Shown in pieces: positions 34,504 through 48,299 of a stretch of 64,000 nt of DNA. Within the stretch, counting starts at the first letter, position 1, and each line of letters begins with the position of its first letter. Source of the DNA: Gossypium raimondii (Eukaryota; Streptophyta; Magnoliopsida; Malvales; Malvaceae); assembly GCF_025698545.1 (NCBI RefSeq), contig NC_068575.1:48245980-48309979 (forward strand), in the 5' to 3' direction. The translations under genes and the position numbers were made by a program. The notes under the pieces are model-generated. The model ran no database searches. It saw only the letters and a program-made list of their open reading frames with translations, and was not told where the DNA came from.

Positions 34504-37500
34504 TCAAGCCGCAAGGACTAGCACTTTTATGGTTCCCTGACTGTTAGCAGTTAGCATGGTAGGGCTATCGCTCTTCCAACACACCGCACTTATGAAGTGC
34601 GATCCACCCCCATCTTCATCTGCATCCTCCATCTCTTGTGAACCAAATCTATGCCATGTTACCGGTTTCGATATTTCCTGCAATTATTACCCAAAGATTA
34701 TGAAACTCCAAAACCCCCAACAATAGAACTAACCAACGATTAAACCTACACAACCACAAATCTCAATAAATCAGTATAACCCATGAAGATTGCAATTTGA
34801 TGGTTTTCCTTACCTTGTGGTACACGTACACTTCATTTGTTTCGCTGCCGCATGCAATATATTCACTGTTTACAGTGAGGCCTACGAAATTCTTCTCATT
34901 TGTATGGCCTTTAAAAGTTCGAAGCTGCAAGTAAACCACATTGATATCAATGAAAAAGATTCCACAAGTACAAGACAAATAGCTTCTTAAATAAATGTTT
35001 GCCAGTATACTTTCTAGCTCCTATTCCAGAACTCATTACGTAAATAAAAATGGCTTTGGTTTACATCTCCAGAACAACACCACAGAGGCTTTCCTACCAC
35101 TACTCACCGCATTTTTACCCACCAAGGAAATAAATGAGCAAAATAAGAAAATTACAATATGAAATGAACAAACAAAAAACTGAAAGGAAAACATGGAAAC
35201 AGACTAATAGCTCAAAATGCACAGTACTAAGAGCTAATTTAGCATTATTTTTGCAAATATAAAAGCTTAGTTTAAAATATATGCTTTTGAGAAGTGTTGG
35301 GAAAACAATGCTATGAAAAATATAGTTTCTTAGTTTTAAGTGTTTAACATTACAGTACAAAAAATATATTGTGAAAATTAAAATTTCCATTTTAGATATG
35401 ACATTTGAACTTATAAAACAAATCAATTTAAATAACAATCAAATTAGTTAATATTACAATATATGAAATATATATATTCTAAATACTTTTAAGCAATTAA
35501 TACAAATTTTTTTGTAAAATTATAAATAAATAAACATATTTTAGATATTAAAATCACATACAACCATAACCCTTATGAATTTAAATATAAAATGTTGTGT
35601 ATTTGATATAAATTTTAAAAAGGAAAATAATTGCATACCCAATATAATCATTACAAAAAAACATATATTAAATATTAAAATTTAAAGTGGATTTTATATC
35701 TAATATAATTGTATATGCTATAACCAATATAAATATGGGTAATTTTATAATTTCTCATCAAAGCTAGCTGTTCTCAAAAGCTAAAGGCACTTAAATCCAG
35801 TTTTTTGTTTGGATTTCAAAGCCAAAGGTGAAACCTAGTTGTTCAGCGTTGCTTTTGCTGTCAAAAAGTGCTTTTAGACAGCCAAATGCAATGCTAAACG
35901 GGCCCTAACTCTAGGTGTAAATTAATGGAGAACTTTTCTTAAATCTTCCAATGCTAAACAGATCATTTTATTTGGAAGACTCTAGTCAACATTTAGAGCA
36001 TATAAAACAAATTATCCTTAACATGTTACATTATACATTTCTGAACCGGCTTCTCAAAATGTAGAGCAGGTCAAGTTTCACTGCTTTTCGAGAAGCCATA
36101 GCATTGAAAGCATCAATTTAGAGACTGGAAAATTTTAACTTAAATCAATAAGAGCTAAATGAAAAAAATTATCTGGGATAAGGCATAATTATGAAATAAT
36201 GAACCAATATTAACACATTACTCACCGGCAGATTCTCCTTCACATCCCATAACCTTAGTGTGCTATCTGTAGATGCAGAAGCAAGTTCATTTTCAGACAA
36301 GAATTTCACATATGAGACCGCTTTCTTGTGCCCACTGAACACATGAAGTGGACTACTGATGTTTCTTAAATCATAATAGTGGATGTGATGATCTGCTGAA
36401 CCAACCTGCATAAGCCACAAAGTTTCATAGTTTTTCAGTTGTTCTTTCCATAAAAGAAAAGTAGTTCTTATTTAGCATTCCTAAGCTAGCAAGACTAGTA
36501 AATGCAGTCTGTAAAAACAGAAAACATGCATATAAAGCAATTTCAAAGTTTAACTCCTTCAAAATTGGCCTTGTGACTGTGAAGTAGCTTCCTTAAAATA
36601 CTGACGAACTTAAATAAATTATCTATGACAGAATTTCTTGGCGTAGTTACAAACATTAAGAGAATTTTAATTTGGGAAAAATATTCCAGCTTCAAAGAAA
36701 ATAGAAAAGAAAATGCATTTTTTTTTTTTGCAACACACAATCTTTCAACCATTATGAAACTGAAACAAATAAATCCATACCGCAATGAAATTGCTAGATC
36801 CAGGATTATACTTGACACAACATATATTTGCTTTCATGTCAATATTAATAACACTGGCCTCCTGCTTTGTGCACCAAACTTTCACCTGGTCAATTAACAA
36901 AAACACATCCATGTTATGATTAGTCAACAATGAACTTTCCCTTGCTGATGATGAAAGCTTAAAGCAAACGAAACCATGATATGGTTAAAGATAAATGCTT
37001 CACGTAACTCGTAAATAAAAATCTAGTATTCATGTCAAGAACCTTGACTAGATTACTTAACCATATCTTGCAAGTGTCAACCCATTTATCTGTTACACCC
37101 TTGTCTTCACATGATAAGATATAGACTAGCTAAAATATAATTGACAATGTTACAGCCCCATGTGGAGATAATGAATAATTATCTCCTGAATCTCTCCTTC
37201 CAAAATGCAATGATAAGATATTGTAAATTGATTAAGTAAAGCAGTATTACTCGGTATAGGATATGGAATATGTCAGCGTACCTTGCAATCATCACTACCA
37301 GATACAAGCATTGAGGGGTCCGTCCGTGAGAAATCAACACTCCATGCTCGTTTTTCATGTTCTTCATATTCCATTAGACTCTGTGAAAGTGATTAAAACA
37401 ATATGAAACATAAAATAATAAGGTTGGAAAATCTAGTTTGAAATGAAAATTATAACAAGTCTAAGAAATGGACTATATTGTCAGGTCAATTAGTAAACCA

Positions 37501-40500
37501 TAACAATTCCTCATTACCTGACGTGTTGTTACATCCCACACGGTTACTATCCCCTCATAATCACTACTAGCTATATGATTCTTCCAATGCTTGTTCCAAC
37601 TCAAGCAACTTAGTTTAGAACGCGTGGACATCTCCACAACAGGACAGTGTACATCTGCTGGTTCATTTAGGACCTAGAAAACAACTGCGTAGTCAATAAG
37701 AGTCGGTATAGCTAAAGATTGGAAGGAAAAGTAGCAAATTATTAACTGTGAACTTTCCTTTTCAGTATGCAGATCCATTAATATGACATCAATAACTTCA
37801 ACAAAATACCAGCCTCCTTCTCAAGGTTGTTACAAATCAATACAAGAGAAAACAACAGTGGGTGCAAGACTAACCCAGAATATAAATGGTTGTTAAATGT
37901 ACAGAAAAGGCATCCATAGAAAATGCTCTAAAACAACATTTACTGTTTTCCTGCTTCTGTATAAAATGGGGGCGGAGAACAGTACTATACTGTAGTACAT
38001 TTCCCTTGTCAATTGCGACCAACAATAATGGTAAACAGAACCAATTGTGAAAGGTTTCAGAAATTCAGGATCTTACCATTGAGAGATCAAAAACTTTAAT
38101 GCGCCGAGACACTCCAGCTGTAGCGAACAACTCATCATCACGGTCAAATTCTATGCTGCAATTACCATGATCCATTCAAAACAAATTCAGCACTCTTGCA
38201 TATATACAAAGAATGAGCACTAAACAGATTCTGGAGTTGATTTATTTGCAAGAAAAATACCAAGATTCACAGACTAAGCTTCCTAATCCAGAAAGAAAAA
38301 AAATCCACTGCTTTGTCTTAGACACACTATATTTCAGTGAAAGTGAAATCAGGCACTCCTGAGAGAAGAAAGAAAGGAATTCAGAACATCCTGGCTACTC
38401 CCTAACAATGGTCACCAGCCTCTGTTTTCTTTGGGTGTAATGCCTGTATTTTGAAGCTACTTTCCTTCGTTAATAATATTCATTTCTGCCAGCTCTTGTT
38501 ACTTTATAAATGTAGTTTGGACTCTGGTTTTTGTAGATGCTAATACAATTAAAATCTGCTCTTTGTAGACAAACTATGGATCTCTGATCCATACCCAAGA
38601 TCAACTTCAGGATCTTAGGATCATTTTCAATCAGGAAGGACTGTTGTACAAAACATAATACTATGTAATTGTGATCCTATTTCCATTTGTTTGAAGAAGA
38701 TAACATGTAACAAAAGGATTCTTATACATACAAATCATAGCTTGAACTTGGAATGAGAATGAATATATTAATGATGCATCTTCACCTTTTAGTTTTTCAG
38801 CCCAATAAATCACAACACTCTTGGAAAAGAATAACTTCTTATCCATTGAATATTATATGAATCGAGTTCACAGCCTAATAGAACTTAGAAGTAGAGGGTA
38901 CTTTGGTGGGATCCTTGCGGACAGAAATTGTAGTTGAGAGTACATATCGTCCACTCTTAAAAGTACCTATCTGTTTGAAAAAGGTAAAAGAGTGCTCTGG
39001 GCCCATAAAAGATAAGGAAGGATTTAAAACCACACAGTTTCATCTTGATGATGACTTATGGAGTCCAGACCATATGGTTTTACTTAAATGCCAAAATCAT
39101 CTAGATTATAGAATAACTTGTAAAAGGTACAAGCATATAAAACTTGTTTGGAAAATGGTGAATCAAACCATCAATCAGTGGGGTCCACATGTTAGTGTGC
39201 AGTTTCATAAAAATGAAGTTCCGATTTCTGTAAAGCTGATTGAAATCAGATTGATTTTTAACTTTTACTAGTATTGAACAAAAACATTAACACATCCAAC
39301 TATGATATTCAATTCCATTTTTACCAGTACTGTGTAACATCACAGAATAATACATTTCTAAACAATTTTAAATCAACATAATAATACATTTTTCTACAAT
39401 ATTAAAACAACATTTAGATGCAAGAATCTCACCTTGATACTATATTGGCTGAATGAAAGAGATCTCCAAGCCTCACTTCAGCAATGACTCTTAGTCGACT
39501 GGTAGAGAGGAATCAAAAGGAAAATCTGGTGATAAACTGAAGTACAACAGGAAAAGGAAAAGGGAGAGGAAGGGGATGGAAGGTGTTAATGTCAACTTAT
39601 GTCCACTACATAATTGAAAAGTGGCATCCATACCTGTATTGAGTAAAAGTACTCAGCACAGACTGAAAATCTGCAAGACCCGCATTATAACCCTCTCTAT
39701 GAATGACATTTTTATCACTTTCTTGCTTAATATGCAGCTGGTTTGCCAACTGACGTCGCTTTTGCAGGTAACACTCTTGTAGGTCATTAAACTGTGGCCA
39801 AGGGTGAAAAAGTAAAGTGAATTTAGGCCTGAAAAGAATAATGAATCAATAAAGGTTTAATGTTTTAAGCTGAGTCAACTATAAATGACATCTCCAGACA
39901 AAAAACAATTGCACAATAAACCAATTAGAACACGTTTTCATGATGATTGACCTCTCATATAAAATGATGAAAATTTGAAGTTAAGTCTGCCAATTGCCGG
40001 GCTCAACTATTAACAACAAAATCACTCAATGGCAAATTGTTCTTCAAATATAACCTGTAAGATCATTAGCTGGAGCATCTAACTGTAAATGGCAAGGCAT
40101 CCATCTATGATATTATAACATTCTATCAGAAACCACTAACGTAAAAACCAAATCAGTCTTTTATGTGATTCACAGAGCTCTATGAAGCAAGAGAAAAGTA
40201 CTTATAGCAAACTCCAACTAGTTCATACTAAGTTTAATCAAACCAAGAAAAAGTGTTAATGTTAATCCTTAATAGGTTTTTGGCCACCTTTTTTTTTTTT
40301 CAGCAACCAAATGAAATTCAGGTCTTAAAGTTATTTTGCATTATTGCCAATTGCAACTATGTAAGATTAAAGCATATACCAAACAAAAATTTGCGACTGA
40401 AACCTTCTAAAATCACAAACCTGGGCATGAATCCGCTTTTTTCTTGCAACAGAGAGACCAGATTGATTGAACCCTTGTGAGTCCGCTCCACTTAAGGCAT

Positions 40501-43158
40501 CTTTTCTCTGACTAACATGGCCACTCAACTGTGTCTTTCCATCTATTTTCTTGTTTTGAAGATTCCCTGCAGGCATCCCTCCTCTGATATTTAGAGAACT
40601 AGAGACAATTCCACTATTGTTCTTGTCCATGGATGAAGACCATGGCTTTCTTGTGCTAGAATCATCTCCAAGCATCCGCAATTTCACAGAGTATCTATCT
40701 CTTGCACGATACAAATCCACTCTATGTCTCTCCACAGAATTTATGTCCTCTTTAATAAACTGAAGATCAGTTTGTATCTACAGAAAGGAAACGAATCTTG
40801 TCAACGACCTACCGAAAAAGAAAAGTGAATATTTCCAGCAAAAAAAATCAGATCAAAGCAATTATCAATTAAGGTAGCTATTTGTACAAATATGTTCACA
40901 TAACGGTTAAATTAAAGTAAGAGACAATATACTAGAGCTACTGAAGAACAAATATCACAATTAATGAAATATCTATGAGCAGGGAAAAAACAACACAACC
41001 AGAACTGATCAGTCAAACTGAAGAATGAATTGGATAGAACATAATGATGGTTCAAAAATAGTGAACGGGAAAAAAAAAGTGCCATAAAGAAAATGCAATG
41101 GACCTCATTTAGTTCATCAACTTTTTGCTTCCTTAAGCACTGTAAGAAATCCAGCAGTATTTGCATATTTCTCTCAGCTTCTTCCTGTTCCATTTTTCTC
41201 TTCTTCTCTGCAAGGAGGGACAAAAGGTTGTCCAGCTCCTTGATTGTAACCTCATAACCCTGTAAAGAATCAAATTTAGTTGGAAAAACTGCTAAGTAAA
41301 AGAAATTACGGGCTCATCCACTACTGTTCAATTTAAAGAGACATCAAATGCGACTCTTGGTTGACAGCAGCAGGAGGAAATAAATAATATATTAAAACTA
41401 CTAGTCATGAAAATTCACTATAAACCCTTGTAAGCTCACAGCTGGAAGCTTAAAACCAATTGTATACTATCATTATCAGGCAACTTAAATACTATGGAAG
41501 GGGGCATTTCGTGCCCTAAAGTGAGAAAAGTAATAGCAACAATTCTTGGTAATCAAGGATAATTTGCCATCTATAGAGTAACTACACATACATCTATAGA
41601 TAACAAAGCTGGACCTACTCCCAGCTTTGGGATAAAAAGTAATCCCAATTCCCACTTTTGATCATTCTAGCACCTCTAAGACATTCATGCATCTGCACCA
41701 CTATACCTAGCAATCACAATCCAAGTACCTTAAATATGCCGCAAGTAAAACACTATATTGACTGTAATGAAAGATCAGGTCAATGAATAAACCGATGCAC
41801 TTAATTTAGTATGCCTTCTTTGTGCATGGCATTCCAAAAAGATGGTAAGAAAAGCAGCACTCAAGATGTATTTTGTTGTTAGTCTGAGCCTGTGTGTGTG
41901 AAAGATAGAGGGAGGGACATAATTAGCAAATCACCCCAGGGGGGAACTTGAATTAGAAACACCAACGCATAAATTCCTTGATATAACAAATGAAAATTTT
42001 AGATTTCTTCCAAAAAAAACAACTAACCTGTTGTAACGCCTGACGAAACTGTTCCACAGGGGATGCAGTTTTTGATATTTGACGAGCTGAAGTCTTCTTC
42101 AAAAGCTACAAATGTGGTACAGAGAAATTATATAATGATAAGCTCAACTCTGGAGTAGAAGTACACCATTTCAAGATATAATTACATGACCATAAAACAG
42201 TCTAACTACACTATTTAGGAAATCATGTAGTCAGTCATAACAAGACAACTAAGATGATCTAAATAAAACCAAGACAAGGTTACCCCATTAAATTCGGTAT
42301 TCTAAATTTTAAATGTTCAAGTTTGATATTGGATCATTATCTGAAGCATTTTGATCTAGGACATTGAATATCTTGAAATATGATATTCCAGGAAATAGAG
42401 AGTGGGAATCACCAAGAAATAAACTCCTGGGACCCTCTGTTGAACTGTTTTCAGCGCTGACTACTGGGTATAAAAATTCTAAACCCACTAAGACTCCACC
42501 AAGTACACCGTGAAAGCATAGGGAAAATAATTGTAAGATAAAAGAGAGACAAGCAAGATAATAGCTGTGCCAGTTATCAGTGAGGCGATTGATATTCACT
42601 TTCAATCCACATAGGAGCTAAACTTGAATCATACAAGTAAATCGTAGCTGGATACAAGACATCTAAAAGGGTTGGTGTGTTCTAGTAACAAGAAGATTCC
42701 AATCATATCCAAGTCAAGCATTATTTTCAAAGAAAATTAAAAAAAAAAAACAGAACCTCAAATAACCATGATATTTAAAATTGATTCAATCATATATGTT
42801 CGAAACATAATTAAATCCAAATTGGAGCTAATAAAGAGCAAAGAGAACCAACCTTATCGAGCAAAATATTGGGGAAAAGCTGATTATTAGTGAGAAATTG
42901 AGAGCAACAAGGGCAATCGCTCTTGTTTCGAAGATGGGTAATTATACACATGTAGCAAAAGCTGTGACCGCAAGACGTGAGGAAGGCGTCCTTAATTATC
43001 TGCATACAAATCGGACACAGCAAGTCCTTATCCACCTCGGCATCTTCTGAAACAGCAGCGGAGGCAGCTTCGAGTGGAACTTCCTCCAAGGAAGATGGCT
43101 TAGAGTCCGGCTTGACCGCCGGCACACGAGGGTCGGTGCCAGTTGAGAATTCTTCCAT
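34504..43158 (-). CDS. COP1: COP1 E3 ubiquitin ligase (RING, coiled coil, WD40), 13 exons
   Basis: COP1 is the central repressor of light signalling. With SPA proteins it marks HY5, CO and other light regulators for degradation in darkness. Thirteen exons on the minus strand (42853-43158, 42028-42105, 41104-41259, 40421-40777, 39634-39791, 39433-39498, 38077-38155, 37518-37673, 37282-37380, 36781-36885, 36226-36405, 34814-34924, 34504-34677) all have GT-AG borders and join to 674 residues with one continuous frame. Arabidopsis COP1 is 675. The RING has ligands between C48 and C85 (CPICMQ, CGHSFC, CPCC). Exon 3 (129-180) is the start of the coiled coil ([20 protein letters not shown]). The basic ARKKRIHAQ lies near 291-299. 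WD40 repeats fill about 365-674 ([30 protein letters not shown]) and the protein ends TIKVLVLAA. No damage is seen. The intron order matches the known 13-exon plant gene. Confidence 0.97.
35231..35905. mobile_element. Possible Harbinger-type MITE in COP1 intron 11
   Basis: The right edge reads GCTAAACGGGCCC and the left edge GAGCTAATTTAGC, which pair as imperfect inverted ends. Three-base TAA repeats flank both (35228-35230 and 35906-35908), as PIF/Harbinger elements leave. The right end reads inward TGGCTGTCTAAAAGCACTTT on the minus strand, phrasing I associate with a widespread plant MITE. The inverted similarity is short and the interior is AT-rich, so the call is tentative. It sits in a 1.3-kb intron and does not disturb the splice sites. 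Confidence 0.45.
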
Positions 43159-43639
43159 GTTTTTAGTTACCGTTTTTGGATTTGACGTGTGCAGCGATAA
43201 ATAAACAAAATTTCTGCTTAGAATAAAATAAAATTTAGAGAGAAAGAGAGAGAGAGAACCAAATGAGCGGTTTTCCTTTCTGAGGGTAAAAACAGACCAC
43301 GCCATCAGTGGAAGTGGGCTTTTAGAACTTTTGGTTTTTTATCTTGTAATTGGATAGGGCTACCTAGGCTACCTATACAGAGAGAGAACTAATTTTTGAA
43401 TCCCTCGATATTGCGTTTTTTTTTGGTTATAAAATTAGAGGTTAAACTATATGTTGATTTTTTGTTATTTGGCCTTTTTTAGGCTTTTTTTTATTTATTT
43501 AGGGAAATATGTCGTTTTAGGATAGAAAAAGGGAAAGTATGTCCAAGATTTTTTAATTATGTTAGCTTTAGGGTTTTTGTTAGGGTTAAGTTTTTTTAAG
43601 GGTTTAGGGTTGAAACCGTAAAAGTTTATAGGTAGATTT
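43159..43639. other. COP1 upstream region
   Basis: This is the presumed COP1 leader and core promoter. A GA/CT-rich tract (AGAGAGAAAGAGAGAGAGAG) at about 43236-43255 lies about 80 bases upstream of the ATG; on the coding strand it is pyrimidine-rich, common in plant leaders. The left edge of the foldback element begins at about 43640, less than 500 bases upstream of the COP1 start. Confidence 0.45.
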
Positions 43640-44640
43640 GAGGGGTCGATGATGTGATATCGCGCCTCAGAGTACATACATTTCATATTTCATGGCAGGA
43701 TAGGACTATTACCTCAAAAAACTATCTTGGGGAAGTTAGGTTTTGGGGTGACAATACTTGATACAGTCACGAATCGAAGTCTAGGTGGAGGTCCTAGTCG
43801 GTGACTGTGATGCAGTCATGGGCTCAAGTATCATCGGGGGCCTGTTGACGGTCGTTATGCAGTCACGAGTTCAAGCTTTTTGGATACCCACAAATGATGC
43901 TTTATATATACCATACATACATAAGATTTATGTCATAATCATAGGAAAAACGAAGGGAATTTTGGTGTAATCAACGTGATTTTTCTCTATTTTCAAGCAG
44001 TCAGTATCTTTAACCTTTCATTCTTATCCGAAGGTTCACCCCAAGGTGGACACAAGAGAGCTCTCAGGTGGAGAGCGGATGTTCCAGCACAGTAGAAGTC
44101 AAACTCGGGTCGACGCGGCAACGGTTGTAGTTATTAATGGGTTGTTTAATAATGACAATTATTATCACCCCGAAAGGATCATCACCTTTACTGCACCGCA
44201 ACAGCCGTTCCTTGCCTGAAAGTCCTCCTATGTCCATGGCAGTGTTGACCTTCGAATAAGAAGGAAGGTTAAAAATACCGACTGTCTAGAAATGGAGAAA
44301 AAAATTTACGCTGATTATAGTAAGAAGCCCTATAGTTTCTCTGTATGATTATGCCCTCCAACTTCTGTATGTTATTTATAAAGCAACATTTTCGGGTATC
44401 CGAAAAGTTTGAACTCATGGTCGCATAACGACCGTCAACTGCCTCCCCCATTATACCTCGATCCATGACCGCATAACGGTTATCGATTGAGACTTCTACG
44501 TAAACTTTTACCCGTGACCATACAAAGCAAAATCACCTAAGAGCCCAACTTGCCCAAGATAGGTTTTGGAGGTAATGGTCCCATCTCGGCAGGATATATG
44601 AAATGTGTATGTCTCAGAGCGATATCGCACCACTGGCGAT
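43640..44640. mobile_element. Foldback element with about 0.4-kb inverted arms
   Basis: The left arm (about 43640-43990) and right arm (about 44290-44640) are inverted copies. Shared blocks in mirrored order are TGATATCGCGCCTCAGAG, CATACATTTCATAT, ATTACCTC, ACTATCTTGGGGAAGTT, GTTGACGGTCGTTATGC, GAGTTCAAGCTTTTTGGATA and a CATAATCATA block. The arms cover most of the element and leave a loop of about 300 bases. The left arm also has about 48-bp subrepeats beginning CAGTCACGAATCGAAG (43764), CAGTCATGGGCTCAAG (43813) and CAGTCACGAGTTCAAG (43860). No transposase frame is seen. I did not find a clear target duplication, so the superfamily (MULE-like or other foldback type) is open. It sits directly upstream of COP1. 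Confidence 0.7.
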
Positions 44641-44689
44641 GCAAGAATACCTCAAACAATCCAAATTTGCTAATTGAAAAGGATAAAAT

Positions 44690-45485
44690 TTGCTAATTGA
44701 ATCGTAAAGTATAAATGGTTGGTTCTGGAAGTCAAGTGGTTTTAGAAAATGAGATATTGGGACCTCATTTCTATAAATTGATATTTACGAGAGTGTTATT
44801 AGGGTCATATTAAAAATTGGTTAATAAATTTTAATGTTTAGATAGTTAATTAATTGAAAAGGACTAAATTGTAAAAGATAAAAAAGTTGAATTATATGTG
44901 ATAAAAGGATAAAATGGCTATGGAATTCTTAACTAATGGACTTAAATGGTAAATATACCATTTGATTTTATGATGGACAGTTTTGAGTGATTAAATGAAT
45001 GAAATTTGGATAATTTTTAAAGGACAAATTGATAATTTGGTAAATTAATAACATAAACTAATAGTAAAACAAAGTGATCATCTTCTTGCTTGAGATACGA
45101 ATAATCGTAAACTCCATGGGAGAACTTGGAAGGTTTGGCCAAACATATTCCATGCATGTTGGTGTTTTTGAGGTTAGTTTTTAGTGATTTTTATGTTTTT
45201 GAGCTCGTATTAGCTTAATCTAGCTAGCTCGGGGGTCAATTTGTTAAACTGTTAAAAGTTTAGGGATTTCCATGAATGGTTTAAGTGTGTTTGTGGATTT
45301 AATTGATAGGTTATTAAGCTTGGATGTTAAATCGAAGTATTTTGTTAAGTGATTTTTAGTAATTTTAATGTTAAAGGATTAATTTGTTAAAAGAGTAAAA
45401 TTCATGGGATTTAATGTGAAATTTTGATGAGTATAGGTTGTTTAGATATCCTATAAAAATTAGCTAACCTGAATTTTAGTGAAAA
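44690..45485 (+). repeat. 5' part of a Gypsy-like LTR
   Basis: This stretch is similar, in the same direction, to the LTR at 62170-63767. Shared text includes AAGTGGTTTTAGAAA-TGAG, GGACCTCATTTCT-TAAAT and the later TTTTTATGTTTTTG. The similarity stops at about 45485, where different LTR-like sequence begins, so this is probably a truncated copy interrupted by a later insertion. Confidence 0.5.
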
Positions 45486-48299
45486 TATAACATCCTCAAA
45501 CTCTCATGGTCTAAAATAATATGAGATAAAATTTTAGCGAAATAAGGTATAAGATCATAGAAAATGAAAGTTACAATATATCAAAAGAGGGTTAAATCAA
45601 GAAGCATGGCATGATGTATTAAGGAAGGGACTAAATTGCACATATGCAAAAATTTTATGGCACAAGCATAAATGTAACATCCCTACAATTGATATATAAT
45701 AAAAGTAGTAATAAATTGAATAATGTATAATTGATTTTTCGATAAAATGAGAAAATGATATAAAGTGGATAAAAGAGAATATTGAGTATTAAAATGATAA
45801 TAATAATGATTAAGAAGTAGGTTTTAGTATATTGATTTAAAGTAAAGGCTAAATCGTAAATATGTGGAAAGTTTTTGGCTTAAGTGTAAATATTTAAAAT
45901 TTAGGGGATCGAAGTGTGAAAACGAGAAAGTTGAACGACCAAAAGTGAAAATAATCCAATTTAATAAGATATGAAATTGGCATGTAAGGACCAAATTGAA
46001 TAGGAGAAGAATTGTGAGGGACTAAATAATAATTTTATCAAATTAAGTGATGATTCAAGGATGAAATTTTGAAAGATCATAAAGGGCAAAATAGTCAATT
46101 AGCAAGAGGGAGAGTTCTAGAATGTAATGATGATGTTGATGATATTTTGGTAATTTTTTTAATTAATTAATTAGTTAAGTATTATTTTATTAATATTTTG
46201 CTTAGATATTTATTAATATTTTATTTAGAAAAATGGTAATATAAAAAGAAAGGAAGGATGAAGGAAATGGATCATCCTTCCAACGTGAGTGAAAAAGTGA
46301 GAAAAGAAGTTTTTTTCTTTACAATTTAGTCTTTTGCCCTGAAAACCTACGTCCAAAATTTTTGAAAATTTCCTTAGATATTAAAGAGAGAAGATGAAGT
46401 AGAGATTCTAAATAATATGTTCATCAATTTAAAAGCAAGAAAATAGTAAATGAAAGTGGAGAAAATGAGAAGAAAAAGGAAGGAAAGTGATAAAGATGAG
46501 AAATGCATGGAAATGAAGAAGAAATGAAGAAATTCTTGACAAAGGAGGTAAGTTTCATATTAAACCTACTTGTATTTCAATAGATTGAGTTAAAGATGTT
46601 TTGAGTAAGACATATGAAACATGTATTTAATCTAAATACTAGAAATAGAAAGTATTTGACGAAGAATAGAGACTTAAAACACTAAATTGGTAAGAGAGAA
46701 TGTGATTTGTATGGTGAAAAGTACTAAGATTGAGAAATGAATATGTAATCTACACATAAACATAAGTGTCTAAATTGTATAGTATAATCAAAAGTATGGC
46801 AATTATGTGTGAATGAATGAAAGATAGTGCAAATAACCATGGAAAAGAAAAAAAATTCATTAAAATAGTTTGGACAACAAAGGTGACTTAGCTTTGAACA
46901 TTCACCAAAATTATAGAAATTTATTTAGAGATTGAATTAAATATGTAATTAAATATTATTGAGTTTAGTTTCATATGGAAGAAACAGAATTTTATAGTTT
47001 TAGATATATTAATTTTCGTGAAACAAGGTTGGAGTGGATTTAGGTTCCCCTGTTCTGACTTTGGAAAATCATAAAAAATTGTAAAAAAATAATTAGGGTT
47101 TTAAATTTATATGTTTAAATTCTTAATGAGTCTATTTTCAAGAGAAACAAATGGAAACATCATCCAAACCCCGTACTAAGAGATAATTAATTTTTAGTAA
47201 AGAAAGGTCAAAGCTATTAAACAGCAGAACAAAGACAAATTTGAAGAATTTACTGTACTTATTGGCTAAGTCATAAATTCTGAAATTTTTATGGTAAAAA
47301 TATATTTGAGTCTAGTTTCAAAAACATCAAGCGGATCTTAATTTCGAATTTTGTAGCTCAAGATATAAATAATTTAGTGACTATGACTCAAGTGGACAAC
47401 TTTGATATTAACACATAAGTAAATAGTGGAATTATAGATAATGTTACATATAAGCATGTTATATACTAAAAGTTAAAGATTCTAATAAATATATACATAA
47501 AGGATGTGGAATGGAGAGGAGGAGGAGGAAAAAATATATGAATATATATATAGTAGACAATTTGAAATGTTTCAAAATGGTTGTAAGTGATGGAATGATT
47601 AGTACATGTGAGTATGTTTAAACGAATTGATAAAATAATAAGTGAATAATTGTTAATTGATGTGATATTGAATTCTTTGTTAAAATTTTATGAAGAATTA
47701 AATTGATTGGCAAAATTTAGAAATAAATATGAAATATACGTAAAGTGGGTAAACTACTTTTGAAAGTGCAAGTCCTCCAATGGTCTTATTTGTAAAACTT
47801 TAATATTTGTGTTAATTTTATATACTTTGTTATCTTTGATTGAATATCATGTTTTTATGAGGACTTGATATTAGAAATAGATGTAAGTGGATTATATGTA
47901 AAATGAAGTGGCAGTTATGACATCTGAATATATATTCAGGTAATGATATATAAAAATAAATAAATAAAAATAAAAAGTGGAACTTGTAAAAAAATGGAGA
48001 CGACGTCAAGATGACAAGTTTGTCATGTCACTACATGGAAACCCCAACGTCGCGATGACAGTTCAGAAATTTTTATGAACTTTACAGTTTGACCTTTGAT
48101 TAATTGTGGATGTTTTAATGAACTCCTTTAACTCATTATTAGTTCTATCGTAAATTCAATTATTACTAAAATGCGTTAATGATCTACATTAATTAAATAA
48201 TATGATAAATTGATCTGAAATTTTCATTAGTTGCTTCGGCAACGAATGTGATATCCTGATGCCTTGACTCGACGATCGGGTCGGGTGTGGGGGTGTTAC
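45486..48299 (+). repeat. Degenerate Gypsy-like LTR ending GGGGTGTTACA
   Basis: The right edge is GACGATCGGGTCGGGTGTG followed by GGGGTGTTACA at 48299, the end shared by LTRs in this window. Positions about 46.9-47.4 kb match the inverted LTR at 22.8-23.3 kb. There are candidate inner edges at about 45487 (ATAACATCCTC) and 45671 (TGTAACATCCC), so more than one insertion may be stacked here. There are no retrotransposon coding domains. Confidence 0.5.

Noticed and set aside
38903-39271. 122-residue open frame on the plus strand in COP1 intron 6
   Set aside because: It starts at TTG, has no recognised domain and lies antisense in an intron with good splice borders on both sides.
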